DNA of 64,000 nucleotides from Phycisphaerae bacterium (GCA_041652575.1 JBAZHC010000015.1:1-64000), one strand, 5' to 3'. Positions 1-7,310 are shown, counted from the stretch's first letter. Program-made: numbers and translations. Notes: generated from the sequence alone by a model not told the origin.

Positions 1-1
1 G

Positions 2-70
2 GAAGAAAATTATGCCGGAGTTTACGGCGAAGAGATGACTTGGTTGAAAACCATAAAAGCGGTTCGATAA
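2..70 (+). CDS. C-terminal end of an unknown protein, cut by the window edge
   Basis: The reading frame is open from the first bases and ends in TAA at 68-70, giving 22 residues that finish TWLKTIKAVR. Too little is present to name a family. It is read in the same direction as the two small genes that follow. The call as real coding sequence rests only on the open frame and its position. Confidence 0.3.
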   Translation, partial: EENYAGVYGEEMTWLKTIKAVR

Positions 71-161
71 ACGATTTAAAAATAATAGAAAAATATATTT
101 GACTGGAAGCACGCTTTCAGAGATGACTCGATACTCCATATTCGTAAGACGAGGCTGGTCG

Positions 162-452
162 ATGAGTAAAAAAACCTCACCTTGCGATGAATTGTCTATT
201 TTATGCAACATCTCTGCAAATTTCGCAAAGAACTCAATCTCAATGATTGCCCCTGAAATTTCGCCTCACGGAACAAAAACACCGTTTTTTAAGGCTGCTG
301 ACCGGCAAAATTTTGCTCGTCCGATAATGGCACATATTTTGCAGACCTGCAATATACAAGGACACATTGTAATCGCAGTAAGCCCGAAGAAGAAGTTTAT
401 CTGCCTATGGCGGAATAATGGAGGATATGAAAATGGACATCTCTGCTGTTGA
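162..452 (+). CDS. Small hypothetical protein (96 aa)
   Basis: Not recognised. The frame is open from a TTG at 99, but the ATG at 162 is preferred because GAGG at 151-154 lies seven bases before it. The product is basic, Cys- and Ile-rich, and has no evident signal peptide or membrane span. Its 3' end overlaps the start of the next gene by about 20 bases in another frame, which would fit translational coupling. It could be a chance frame; confidence is limited. Confidence 0.35.
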   Translation: MSKKTSPCDELSILCNISANFAKNSISMIAPEISPHGTKTPFFKAADRQNFARPIMAHILQTCNIQGHIVIAVSPKKKFICLWRNNGGYENGHLCC

Positions 453-687
453 AACCAAACTCAATGAGCTTTTAAATGAAATCTCAGACATACCTGCCGG
501 CCGGGGCAAAAAACTTTTACTGCTTACACAAAAAACAAAGTCTATCGACCCGAAGCCGAAAATTGAAACCATCGATGAATCCATAGACCATCTCCGCCTG
601 ATTATAAAGTATCTGCTTTTTGATGTAGAGGCCACACGCCGGGAAAACTCATATCTTCGAAAAATGCTCGAAGGCCGGGAAGATTAA
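433..687 (+). CDS. Small coiled-coil hypothetical protein (84 aa)
   Basis: Not recognised as a family. The product is strongly charged and mostly helical. Leucine/isoleucine-spaced stretches at residues 1-18 and 45-80 look like a short coiled coil ending in RRENSYLRKML. In-frame ATGs occur at 418, 427 and 433. GGAGG at 420-424 gives correct spacing (8 nt) only to the ATG at 433, so that start is used. It converges on ybbR. Confidence 0.55.
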   Translation: MDISAVETKLNELLNEISDIPAGRGKKLLLLTQKTKSIDPKPKIETIDESIDHLRLIIKYLLFDVEATRRENSYLRKMLEGRED

Positions 688-704
688 CGCGAATTTTCGG
701 CCAT

Positions 705-1718
705 TTATTCCGCTGCGATCGGCGGCTCATTCTGGTCGGCTGCAGGAACAATTTTAAACCTTGCCTCTGCCGGGTCGCCTTTGAGCCGAATCCTGTCTTC
801 GCGAACGTACTGTACGGGAAAATTATAAATTATCTGCCGCGTTATTTCAGGTTTGCCCAAATCATCGTCCTGAACTTCAAGCAGCACTTCGAACTGTTTC
901 TGTTCGTATGCGTCCTTGGCCTCAGGTGTCGCCAGTATCGGAATACTGCCGACTTCGGGACGTTTGATGAATTCCACTTTATATCCGCCGGCAAGATTCG
1001 CGCTGAATATATATCCGAGTGTGCCGCGAATCGTGTACTGTTTCATATCCTCGCCGGTCACAGGAAGCTCAATCTTAACCGTAGTATCGGAATATCTGGT
1101 CTCGCCTTTGGCAAGTTCTATATAAGGATTTTTGCTGATTATTCCCCCGCGAGCCTGTTTTTTCTCAGCGGTTGAAGCCAGTTTTACTTTTGCTCCGGCT
1201 ACCGTATCCGGCGATAACATAGTAATAATATCAGGTGTTATTTTTGCCGCCGGTATTTCGGTATCCGTCTCATCGACACATTTTATTGGAAGTGTTTTTT
1301 CCTTAAGCGCAACCACTTTTATTTTTTGCAGCTTGTCGGGCTTTGCCGCCTTGACCGCAAGTCCGTACTCGCGAATCTTGTCGCTTTCAGCGAGAAATCT
1401 TCTTACGTCAGGCAGACTGTACTCGCCTTCTGCGGTCATATTCTGTTTTTCAGCATCGAATACGATATCGAGTTTTTCCCTGCCGGCGTTCATTCTACTG
1501 ATAAGCTCTCCTACTTTTCTTGCCGGCCCTCTGAAATCGGCTTTTATTTGTATATCGGATTTATCTTCGATGGTTACCCACAGCCGGGGATTGGCCTTGC
1601 TGACGGTTATAGTTACAGTCTGGTCGGTAAGGTCTTTATCGAGGGACAAATCGGCCCACACCCATATCAGGCAGGTTATAAATATTACAAGGATTGCTTT
1701 TTTAAGTTTTGCTAACAT
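705..1718 (-). CDS. ybbR: YbbR-domain protein, probable regulator of diadenylate cyclase
   Basis: The 337-aa protein has an N-terminal membrane anchor (about residues 7-24, ILVIFITCLIWVWADLSL). It is followed by an exported region with repeated beta-rich YbbR-like segments (KTLPIKCVDE..., VEFIKRPEVGSIPI...). YbbR/CdaR proteins bind and modulate the membrane diadenylate cyclase CdaA. Here the gene lies four bases downstream of cdaA on the same strand, the classic order. A Glu/Pro-rich tail follows the last repeat. Repeat boundaries cannot be fixed by eye; the family call rests mainly on the anchor, the repeat style and the cdaA linkage. Confidence 0.8.
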   Translation of the reverse strand: MLAKLKKAILVIFITCLIWVWADLSLDKDLTDQTVTITVSKANPRLWVTIEDKSDIQIKADFRGPARKVGELISRMNAGREKLDIVFDAEKQNMTAEGEYSLPDVRRFLAESDKIREYGLAVKAAKPDKLQKIKVVALKEKTLPIKCVDETDTEIPAAKITPDIITMLSPDTVAGAKVKLASTAEKKQARGGIISKNPYIELAKGETRYSDTTVKIELPVTGEDMKQYTIRGTLGYIFSANLAGGYKVEFIKRPEVGSIPILATPEAKDAYEQKQFEVLLEVQDDDLGKPEITRQIIYNFPVQYVREDRIRLKGDPAEARFKIVPAADQNEPPIAAE

Positions 1719-1722
1719 AGCT

Positions 1723-2574
1723 CTACATTTCTTTGCTCAAAGAGTCAGTCTTTCTCCGCAGCTTCGCTGTAATGGGGCCGGCGTCAATTATTATATTTGT
1801 CAGTCTTTTACGCAATTCTTCTTCGGTTATATGACGGTCGAGTTTGCCGTTTTCAGCTATGCTTACGATTCCTGTTTCTTCGCTGACCACTACGGCCACC
1901 GCGTCGCTGCCTGTCGTTATGCCCACTGCGGCCCTGTGTCTTGAGCCGAGCGAGCCTTTTATAACACCGACTTCCGCCAGCGGAAGCTGGACTCGTGCCG
2001 CAACTATTCTGTCTCCATGTATTATTACCGCCAAATCGTGCAGCGCCGAACCAGGATAGAATATTGTTTCGAGCAGGGCGGCCTTGACTTTGGCGTCAAA
2101 TTTTACCCCTGTTTCGGTAAATTCGCCCAGGGCGACTTGTCTTTCGAGAACGATAATTGCTCCGGTCTTCTTTTCGGAAAGGTTGGTAACTGCGCCTATA
2201 ATTTCCTCTACTGTCTGTGAAAGTTGTTGATGTGACGAACTGCCGAAGCTGCCGGCCTGTCCTATTTTAATAAGCATTCTCCTGATTTCAGGCTGGAATG
2301 CCGCCACTGCGAGAATCAAAACGAGGATAAGGAAGGTGCTGTATAGATATTGCAGTCTTTCGAATTCGAAGCTGCCTATTAGAAGTTTAAGAATCATCGA
2401 CCCGGCGAGCAGCAGAATAATTACTCCCCTGAACAAACGCTCGCCTCGTGTGCCTTCGAGGAAATTTACCGCCCAGTAAACAACAAGCCCTATCAATAAA
2501 AGCTCGATGAAAACTATCAACGGATTATAAGTTGCGATACGGTTGAAATATTCGATAATCGCGTCCAGCCACAT
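1723..2574 (-). CDS. cdaA: Membrane diadenylate cyclase CdaA (c-di-AMP synthase)
   Basis: The 283-aa protein has three N-terminal transmembrane helices (about 18-40, 48-66, 78-95) and a DAC/DisA_N catalytic domain (about 100-265). It would make c-di-AMP from two ATP at the membrane. The RHR motif is intact (GSRHRAA, residues 210-216) and SEETG follows at 231-235. The normally invariant DGA motif reads DLA (ALHDLAVII, D180-L181-A182), so the glycine is replaced by leucine. Whether the enzyme is active is therefore open. It is followed directly by ybbR and preceded by a small lipoprotein gene in what looks like one operon. Confidence 0.9.
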   Translation of the reverse strand: MWLDAIIEYFNRIATYNPLIVFIELLLIGLVVYWAVNFLEGTRGERLFRGVIILLLAGSMILKLLIGSFEFERLQYLYSTFLILVLILAVAAFQPEIRRMLIKIGQAGSFGSSSHQQLSQTVEEIIGAVTNLSEKKTGAIIVLERQVALGEFTETGVKFDAKVKAALLETIFYPGSALHDLAVIIHGDRIVAARVQLPLAEVGVIKGSLGSRHRAAVGITTGSDAVAVVVSEETGIVSIAENGKLDRHITEEELRKRLTNIIIDAGPITAKLRRKTDSLSKEM

Positions 2575-2618
2575 TTGTGAAGCAAATTCCTTTTAGCTTT
2601 TCTGCTCTGGTTACCGTT

Positions 2619-2834
2619 TTACCTTATAGTATATTCAGAAAGTCTGCTTGGTCTGTCCTGCTGGAAAATCGAGTCGACATCGTCAATCATCATTGTTCCA
2701 TTCAGCCTAAGCTGTCTCGAATGGTCGTCACTCCGCTCAGCAGCAGTCTCACCCATACCATGACAGCCGACAATCGATACCGCAAACGCAGTCAACATCA
2801 GCACAAGCAAAATACCTGGCAAAAATCTTCTCAT
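2619..2834 (-). CDS. Small lipoprotein (71 aa)
   Basis: The frame could start at 2882, but the ATG at 2834 follows an AGGA box at good spacing and begins a proper lipoprotein signal peptide: MRRFLPGILL, a hydrophobic stretch, then lipobox SIVGC. The mature part is about 47 residues, polar, and ends in RPSRLSEYTIR. It lies 44 bases upstream of cdaA in the same direction and probably shares its transcript. No function can be assigned from sequence. Confidence 0.65.
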   Translation of the reverse strand: MRRFLPGILLVLMLTAFAVSIVGCHGMGETAAERSDDHSRQLRLNGTMMIDDVDSIFQQDRPSRLSEYTIR

Positions 2835-2992
2835 TTGTCCTGCCCCAATCTCTAAATTAAACTTAAGTTCGGTACTAAACAAAGTTTACTAAATATAAGC
2901 TACTTTGTACAGCCATATTTTAACAGATTTCAGCTTAAATGTCAATTTAGGCAAACTTTGAATATTAAATTTTATTTCCCGCTATTTTAACT

Positions 2993-3046
2993 CCTGTAAA
3001 GTCCTGTTTTTTGATATTTTGCCTATTTTTTACCGGACTTTACAGG
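2993..3046 (+). promoter_or_regulatory. 12-bp perfect inverted repeat upstream of thioesterase gene
   Basis: CCTGTAAAGTCC (2993-3004) and GGACTTTACAGG (3035-3046) are exact reverse complements separated by 30 AT-rich bases. The 3' arm ends about 56 bases before the preferred start of the thioesterase gene. It could be a pair of operator half-sites or an RNA stem in the leader. No T-tract follows, so an intrinsic terminator is unlikely. Confidence 0.4.
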
Positions 3047-3102
3047 TATTTTGTCTATTGTTCCTTGAATTTTTTAAGAAATTTGCTAATCTCTGCAAAG
3101 TT

Positions 3103-3516
3103 ATGGAATTTCCAGAAAAAACAACTATTCAGTCCTGTACGATAACGGTTATTCCGCGATATTGCGAGACCGACCAGGCGGGCGTGGTTCATCACGGCGT
3201 TTTCCCAATCTATTTCGAGATGGGCAGAACCGAACTTCTCCGCGCCAACGGCCTTGCTTACAAAGACCTCGAACGTGAAGGTTTTTATATGGTCGTCGCG
3301 GAACTGCACGTCAAATACCGCAGGCCGGCATACTATGATGAAAAACTGGATTTGATTACCGAATGTACAAAAGTATCCGCCGCGAAAATCGAGCATAGCT
3401 ATAAATTGATTCGTCCCGGCGTGGGGCTGCTGCTTGCCGAAGGCTGGAGCATCCTTGCCTGCGTAGATGATAACGGTAAACCAAAACGTGTGCCGGAATT
3501 TATGTATCCGGGCTGA
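3103..3516 (+). CDS. YbgC/FadM-family acyl-CoA thioesterase
   Basis: This is a hot-dog-fold thioesterase of about 137 residues. The diagnostic N-terminal motif RYCETDQAGVVHHGVFPIYF contains the catalytic Asp of the Y..TD..G.V.H pattern. It is followed by the long helix (MGRTELLRANG) and the strands HVKYRRPAYYDE. The frame is open from 3019, but that extension crosses an inverted repeat and is not family-like, so the ATG at 3103 is used. Members hydrolyse acyl-CoA or aromatic thioesters; the substrate cannot be read from sequence. The last ~45 codons occur again at 4043-4187. Confidence 0.85.
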   Translation: MEFPEKTTIQSCTITVIPRYCETDQAGVVHHGVFPIYFEMGRTELLRANGLAYKDLEREGFYMVVAELHVKYRRPAYYDEKLDLITECTKVSAAKIEHSYKLIRPGVGLLLAEGWSILACVDDNGKPKRVPEFMYPG

Positions 3517-3552
3517 AACAGAAAAAGAGAATCTATTTAGAAGGAGAATAAT

Positions 3553-4077
3553 ATGACTAATATCGAGGTGTACAAAAAATCTTACGAACCAAAGGAAGTC
3601 ATCAGCCAGGCAAATAAGGCATGCGGCTGGTTTGCTGCAATCGCCGCGTTTTCGCTGGTCAACTCTCTATTAATATTTTTTAAGAGCGAGACAACTTTTG
3701 TAATCGGACTCGGCATAACTATGATTGTGGACGGTATTATAGCAGTCGCCCGCGAAGAATCTGCTCCTGCAATGGCGAATTTTTTTACTGTTATCGGATT
3801 CCTGATAAATCTTATTCTAATCGGCGTTTTCGCCCTTATCTGGTTCTTGTCCAAACGTGGAAGTAAAATTGCTTATATTATAGGTATGATATTGTATTTG
3901 CTCGATGGTCTTCTTTTCATTCTCTTTAAGGACTGGTTTGGCGTCGCGTTTCACGCGTTCTTTTTGTATATGCTCATCGGCGGCTGGGGCTTTATAAAGG
4001 CAAAGGCAAATGCGGAAAGTCTCTTAGCGGCCGATGCAGCCAATCCGCTGCGAAAATCGAGCATAGTTATAAATTGA
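3553..4077 (+). CDS. Four-helix membrane protein with aberrant C-terminus
   Basis: The frame encodes 174 aa with four or five hydrophobic helices (about 26-44, 50-67, 75-98, 105-125, 128-148) and no family I can name. GGAG at 3542-3545 supports the start. The last ~12 residues (NPLRKSSIVIN) are read out of frame from a duplicated piece of the thioesterase gene. The original C-terminus has therefore been replaced or shortened. It follows the thioesterase by 36 bases and may be cotranscribed. Confidence 0.65.
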   Translation: MTNIEVYKKSYEPKEVISQANKACGWFAAIAAFSLVNSLLIFFKSETTFVIGLGITMIVDGIIAVAREESAPAMANFFTVIGFLINLILIGVFALIWFLSKRGSKIAYIIGMILYLLDGLLFILFKDWFGVAFHAFFLYMLIGGWGFIKAKANAESLLAADAANPLRKSSIVIN

Positions 4078-4187
4078 TTCGTCCCGGCGTAGGACTGCTG
4101 CTGGCCGAAGGCTGGAGCATCCTTGCCTGCGTAGATGATAACGGCAAACCGAAACGTGTACCGGAATTTATGTACCCGGATGAATAG
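4043..4187 (+). pseudogene. 3' fragment of a second thioesterase gene
   Basis: This stretch matches 3374-3516 almost base for base and, in the thioesterase frame, encodes the same residues from SAAKIEHSYKLIRPG to VPEFMYP. It then ends DE-stop instead of G-stop. Nearly all differences fall at third codon positions and are silent. There is no start, and homology begins abruptly at about 4043 inside the 3' end of the membrane-protein gene. It is the tail of a separate, formerly functional copy. Confidence 0.85.
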
Positions 4188-4327
4188 CCATCCGCCGTCG
4201 CTAATCCTCCGTCGCACTATGTGCTATGTAGGGCAGGCGAGCTATGGCGGACAGGCTCCGACACGAAGAAGAAAAGGAGTTTTGATTATTAACCACGGAT
4301 TTCGCGGATTTGCACGGAGAGGTATTT
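4188..4327. other. Intergenic region with dispersed-repeat sequence
   Basis: No gene seen. The sequence holds a GC-rich patch (CCGCCGTCGCTAATC..., GCTATGGCGGACAGG) and a copy, on the minus strand, of the 10-nt GTG-type repeat (CCACGGATTTCGCGGATTTG at 4293-4312). Short frames here have no ribosome binding sites or family resemblance. Confidence 0.5.
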
Positions 4328-4450
4328 GTTTTAACGGCAATAATAATTGCCAATAATTCAATAGCGTCAGTCCTTGCTTACAAGTAAACTTGACGCCGGC
4401 TTGACGCTTTGAATTTTCACCCAACGAGTGGGCAAAGCCTTTGTTAAAAC
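4328..4450. repeat. Imperfect palindromic element, ~123 bp (copy 1)
   Basis: Outer arms are GTTTTAAC (4328-4335) and GTTAAAAC (4443-4450). Inner arms are AATTCAATAGCGTCA (4356-4370) and TTGACGCTTTGAATT (4400-4414). The loop carries CTTGCTTACAAGTAAACTTG, closely matching the loop of a second palindrome at 39153-39270. No coding frame lies inside. The structure resembles a MITE-like element or a structured RNA. Confidence 0.6.
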
Positions 4451-4601
4451 AAAAAAATATCGTGAGGCAACAATTGAGTATTGAGAGAAAAAACCGCCGA
4501 AGGCGGACAAAAATTGAGGAAATAAAGGATTGGCAGAAAGTAGAGCAGGTGAGCAGGAGAACCGGAAAAAATTATAACAGGAAATCGAGGATTTTAGAAT
4601 A

Positions 4602-5336
4602 ATGGCAAAAACGCCTGAGATGATATTGCAACTCGTACGGTTTTCGGGAGGCAGGTCGCAATTAGAGGGACTTAATAGCTCGTTGTGGTTTCAGGATTTA
4701 GATGACGTAATTAGAAATCCTTATGATTACGAAAATCAAAGACTATTTATTAAAGAGGCAACGTGGATATTAAATAAAATTTATTCGCTTTATGATAAAT
4801 ATCAACTTAAATTTCATATGGACGATATATCCTTAAAAAAGTGCGTATGGATGTTGCAGATTGACGCACTTGACACATTAAGAGATTGTATTTTTTTGAT
4901 AGAGCAAAATAAACATAGAATTGTTGGAAAGATGTTTCGAGATATTGTTGAGACTTTAGATTTTGCGTATTTGATTCGCAAAGATACTAAAAAACATTTG
5001 AATAAATGGTTTAACGGTAAAGAAATTAAGCATGCTGAGTATAGAAACTATGTCAAAAAGATAAAAGGTGTTAAGAAGAAAAAAGAAGCGGACAAGTTGT
5101 ATCATGAGCTATCAAATTTTACACATCATACTTATTATGCATTAAAAAATTCTTACTCATTGGGCGGAGATAATATGATGGTATATGATAGCCATGCACC
5201 AGATATGTTAGTATTGCCAGAAACAATTTCGCAGTACTTGTGGATGATAAGTTTTTTAATAAAAAAGTTTATAAAAGAAATGGAAGATTCAAAAATATTT
5301 AATGACGGGGAATTTATTACCCACGGTGGAGAATAG
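4602..5336 (+). CDS. Hypothetical protein (244 aa), AT-rich
   Basis: The ATG follows AGGA-type sequence (aggattttagaata). The product is soluble and helical, with charged stretches (VKKIKGVKKKKEADK, about 150-164) and a conserved-looking segment LYHELSNFTHHTYYAL. That segment faintly recalls DUF5677-like proteins with a helical core and an S..H motif. This resemblance is weak and I do not assign a function. Codon use is much more AT-rich than in the housekeeping genes, consistent with recent acquisition. The stop codon overlaps the next fragment's GTG. Confidence 0.6.
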   Translation: MAKTPEMILQLVRFSGGRSQLEGLNSSLWFQDLDDVIRNPYDYENQRLFIKEATWILNKIYSLYDKYQLKFHMDDISLKKCVWMLQIDALDTLRDCIFLIEQNKHRIVGKMFRDIVETLDFAYLIRKDTKKHLNKWFNGKEIKHAEYRNYVKKIKGVKKKKEADKLYHELSNFTHHTYYALKNSYSLGGDNMMVYDSHAPDMLVLPETISQYLWMISFLIKKFIKEMEDSKIFNDGEFITHGGE

Positions 5337-5479
5337 TGGTAAGCGGTAAGGGAGAAGGATTAATAATAAATCTACGCAGTCGGCAGGTTGAAGCAACAGG
5401 CAGGCAGATTGATAAACTTGTATATGAATTGTATGGACTAACGGAAGAAGAAATAAAAATTGTTGAGGTATTACTATGA
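5336..5479 (+). pseudogene. C-terminal tail of a type IIG/N6 methylase-like protein
   Basis: A frame open from a GTG at 5336 to TGA at 5477-5479 encodes 47 residues ending ATGRQIDKLVYELYGLTEEE plus IKIVEVLL. The phrase RQID.LVYELYGLTEEEI is characteristic of the extreme C-terminus of Eco57I/TaqI-like restriction-modification proteins, after their specificity domain. The rest of such a protein is absent, so this is either debris or a free-standing mini-gene. Its TGA overlaps the ATG of the downstream lipoprotein gene, so it may now act mainly as a coupled upstream frame. Confidence 0.6.
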
Positions 5480-6042
5480 AAAAATGTATCTTGATATTGT
5501 GTTTATTTGGTTTTCTTTTAGTAACTGGATGCAGGCAAAAAAAAGAAATTCAATTAACGCCAGACACTTTTCCAGAATTTTGTAAACTTAAATTCACTAA
5601 AGTTTATATTTCCACTGGTACCAGACGTGGTGGTTATGAATATTACATTGATGACCCTAAAAAAGTTGAGGTTATTAAATTGTGTCTTCAAAGAGCAAAA
5701 CATATGAAATTCGATTTAGAACGATTGTCAAAAATGAGGGAAACCCAAAAAAACGAAAATTTAGAAATGCTGATTTTTGAAACCAGAAATACAATGTATA
5801 GCTTGCAGTTTTGCTGGAACGATGAATTTGTTTATGGATTCTGGTGGGAGTCAGCACCTCTGCTGAAGGTTTTTGAGAAATGGCAGTTGTTTGAAGAATT
5901 ATCCAAAGCGGATCCCGCCTGGCCAGTGTTCACTCTCAATTACCCAACAGATACGAATACATTCCGGTTGCCTCCATATGATAGAAATGAACCGAATAAT
6001 AAATCAATAGAACCAAACGAATCGATAGGGTTAATGCTCTAA
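5476..6042 (+). CDS. Hypothetical lipoprotein (188 aa)
   Basis: The signal peptide MKKCILILCLFGFLLV is followed by lipobox VTGC (Cys19), so the product should be lipid-anchored. The mature protein contains a mixed alpha/beta region (about 35-150) with YYIDDPKKVEVIKLCLQRAK and a Trp-rich segment (VYGFWWESAPLLKVF). The tail is low in complexity and rich in Asn, Glu and Pro. No family recognised. The gene is AT-rich and coupled by a four-base overlap to the methylase-tail fragment upstream. Confidence 0.65.
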   Translation: MKKCILILCLFGFLLVTGCRQKKEIQLTPDTFPEFCKLKFTKVYISTGTRRGGYEYYIDDPKKVEVIKLCLQRAKHMKFDLERLSKMRETQKNENLEMLIFETRNTMYSLQFCWNDEFVYGFWWESAPLLKVFEKWQLFEELSKADPAWPVFTLNYPTDTNTFRLPPYDRNEPNNKSIEPNESIGLML

Positions 6043-6162
6043 ATTGTGGGCAAACTGATGAAGAAGTCAGAAATTCTATGACTGAAAGAGAATACCTCAA
6101 ATTTAGAAAATCTATCGAAGAATCCGCCGAATAAATCGGCGGGCTTTCGGATAAAATTATAA
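6043..6162. other. Intergenic region with hairpin near HNH remnant 1
   Basis: No gene seen. CCGCCGA/TCGGCGG form a hairpin at 6124-6142 (loop ATAA-type), sitting next to the first AP2/HNH 3'-end remnant. The hairpin resembles the REP family but is followed by GGGCTTT rather than GGGCTAA. Confidence 0.4.
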
Positions 6163-6207
6163 TTATTTGGGGGATTGCGATTTGTCAGGAAAGTTCAGGG
6201 AAGCCCC
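6163..6207 (-). pseudogene. Remnant 1 of an AP2/HNH endonuclease 3' end
   Basis: On the minus strand this reads GASLNFPDKSQSPK-stop. It matches the C-terminus of the intact AP2/HNH gene at 7350-7910 (FASLNFPDKSQIQK-stop) and keeps the same ATAATTAT stretch after the stop. Nothing of the upstream HNH or AP2 domains remains. Confidence 0.65.
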
Positions 6208-6299
6208 GATGAGATAGCCGAAGCGGGGAATAGGCGAACAGGAGAACAGGTGAGCAGGAGGAACGGATTTAAAATTTGAAAGTTCAGATTTGAGAAATA

Positions 6300-6327
6300 A
6301 ACCCTGCCATAGTGATGGCAGGGCTAA
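6300..6327 (+). repeat. REP-like hairpin (AACCC...GGGCTAA family)
   Basis: Stem CCCTGCCA/TGGCAGGG with a short loop, 5' AA and 3' CTAA. The element and the ~25 bases after it (ACGTAATTATTTTTGGAT) recur at 7311-7358. Confidence 0.75.
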
Positions 6328-6352
6328 CCATGACGTAATTATTTTTGGATCC

Positions 6353-6394
6353 CTACCTTCGCAGGGACAGGTTTTGCGATTTATCGGGAAAGTT
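6353..6394 (-). pseudogene. Remnant 2 of an AP2/HNH endonuclease 3' end
   Basis: Minus-strand reading gives NFPDKSQNLSLRR-stop, the same NFPDKSQ ending as the intact gene at 7350-7910. It is interrupted by a short GC-rich insertion (GATCCCTACCTTCGCAGGGA) before the shared TAATTATTTTTGGAT. It lies immediately before the start of the four-helix-bundle suffix gene, so the rest of the endonuclease was lost at that junction. Confidence 0.65.
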
Positions 6395-6397
6395 AAA

Positions 6398-6967
6398 ATG
6401 GAAGAAATAAACAGGGCGATAAAGCCGCATGGAGGATACCGAAAGCTGCGAAGTTTTCAGACAGCTCAAATAGTTTATGACGAGACAGTAATTTTCTGTA
6501 ACAGATTTATTGAAAGAATGTCGCGCACGCGCGACCAGATGGTTCAAGCGGCACGAAGCGGCGTACAGAACATTGCCGAAGGCAGTATGGCTTCGGCAAC
6601 ATCAAAGAAAATGGAGTTGAAATTGACGGGGGTGGCGCGCGCCAGCCTGGAAGAACTGCTGTTGGATTACGAAGACTTCCTTCGGCAGCGAAGTCTAAGA
6701 ATGTGGCTGAAAGATTCGCCTGAAGCACTGGCGGTTAGGGAATTTTATAAGTCGGACGGGTCAGACAGGTCGGACAAGTCGGACAGATTTGATATTAAAA
6801 CAGCTAATGCAGAAACATCTGCTAATACCCTTATCTGTTTGATTAACCAGGCGAGTTTTCTTTTGGGACGGCAAATCCAGAAGCTGGAACAGTCTTTTTT
6901 GAACGATGGCGGATTCTCGGAGCGTCTATACCAGATGCGCAGTCAAACACGGCGGCATAATTCTTAA
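6398..6967 (+). CDS. Four-helix-bundle suffix protein (S23-like)
   Basis: The 189-aa protein has the four-helix-bundle pattern: LRSFQTAQIVYDETVIFCNRF, a helix with QMVQAARSGVQNIAEGSMAS, then KLTGVARASLEELLLDYEDF. The suffix region found in the longer members follows. The AARSG.QNIAEG motif is the family hallmark. These proteins are related to the 23S rRNA intervening-sequence protein; their function is unknown. A tandem TCGGACAAG-type repeat at 6750-6789 encodes YKSDGSDRSDKSDRFD between the helical parts. The ATG at 6398 is chosen because the extension to 6290 lies in repeat sequence. Confidence 0.8.
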   Translation: MEEINRAIKPHGGYRKLRSFQTAQIVYDETVIFCNRFIERMSRTRDQMVQAARSGVQNIAEGSMASATSKKMELKLTGVARASLEELLLDYEDFLRQRSLRMWLKDSPEALAVREFYKSDGSDRSDKSDRFDIKTANAETSANTLICLINQASFLLGRQIQKLEQSFLNDGGFSERLYQMRSQTRRHNS

Positions 6968-7160
6968 CGCTTTTATGGGTTCCGGAACAACAGGAGTAGT
7001 CGCTAAACAATTAGGCAGGAATTTTATTGGTATTGAAATTGACCAATCTTATTTTGATATAGCAACTCAAAGAATAGATAATACTTCAAGAGAACAAAGT
7101 CTGTTTGTAACACCTCTATCAAAGAGTAAAGCTATACATTGCCAACTTAGCCTTTCATAA
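6945..7160 (+). pseudogene. C-terminal fragment of a site-specific DNA methyltransferase
   Basis: The frame reads KHGGIILNAFMGSGTTGVVA followed by KQLGRNFIGIEIDQSYFDIA. This is the SAM-binding motif I (FMGSGTT) and following acidic strand (GIEID) of N4/N6 DNA methyltransferases, in the position they occupy at the C-terminal end of beta-class enzymes. The catalytic DPPY/SPPY half is missing. The junction falls inside the last codons of the four-helix gene, so the fragment has no start of its own. Confidence 0.8.
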
Positions 7161-7204
7161 ACTATTGTACCTTATCAAAAAATGAAAGTGTTATATCGGT
7201 ACAA

Positions 7205-7253
7205 AACCCCAGTTAGATAGGACTTTGACCCATCGAATAAACCTGGGGGCTAA
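7205..7253 (+). repeat. REP-like hairpin with long loop
   Basis: AACCCCAG pairs with CTGGGG and ends GGGGGCTAA. A ~34-nt loop containing ATAGGACTTTGACCCATCG separates the arms. It is the first of three consecutive family members between 7205 and 7338. Confidence 0.6.
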
Positions 7254-7269
7254 ATTGGTGCGGGATAAA

Positions 7270-7294
7270 AACCCCCGGTAAAACCGGGGGCTAA
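7270..7294 (+). repeat. REP-like hairpin
   Basis: AACCCCCGGT/ACCGGGGGCTAA with a minimal AAA loop. It has the same ends as the other family members but a different stem. Confidence 0.7.
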
Positions 7295-7310
7295 ATATTT
7301 TTGAACGACG

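Noticed and set aside
1132..1944. Long plus-strand frame opposite ybbR and cdaA
   Set aside because: It is the complement of two well-supported genes; its translation shows no family features and only Ser/Leu-rich shadow composition.
3019..3102. N-terminal extension of the thioesterase
   Set aside because: The extension crosses the inverted repeat and is Phe/Leu-rich, unlike the family; the ATG at 3103 gives the normal length.
5336..7160. Active restriction-modification system
   Set aside because: Only C-terminal pieces of two modification enzymes remain; no nuclease or complete catalytic domain.
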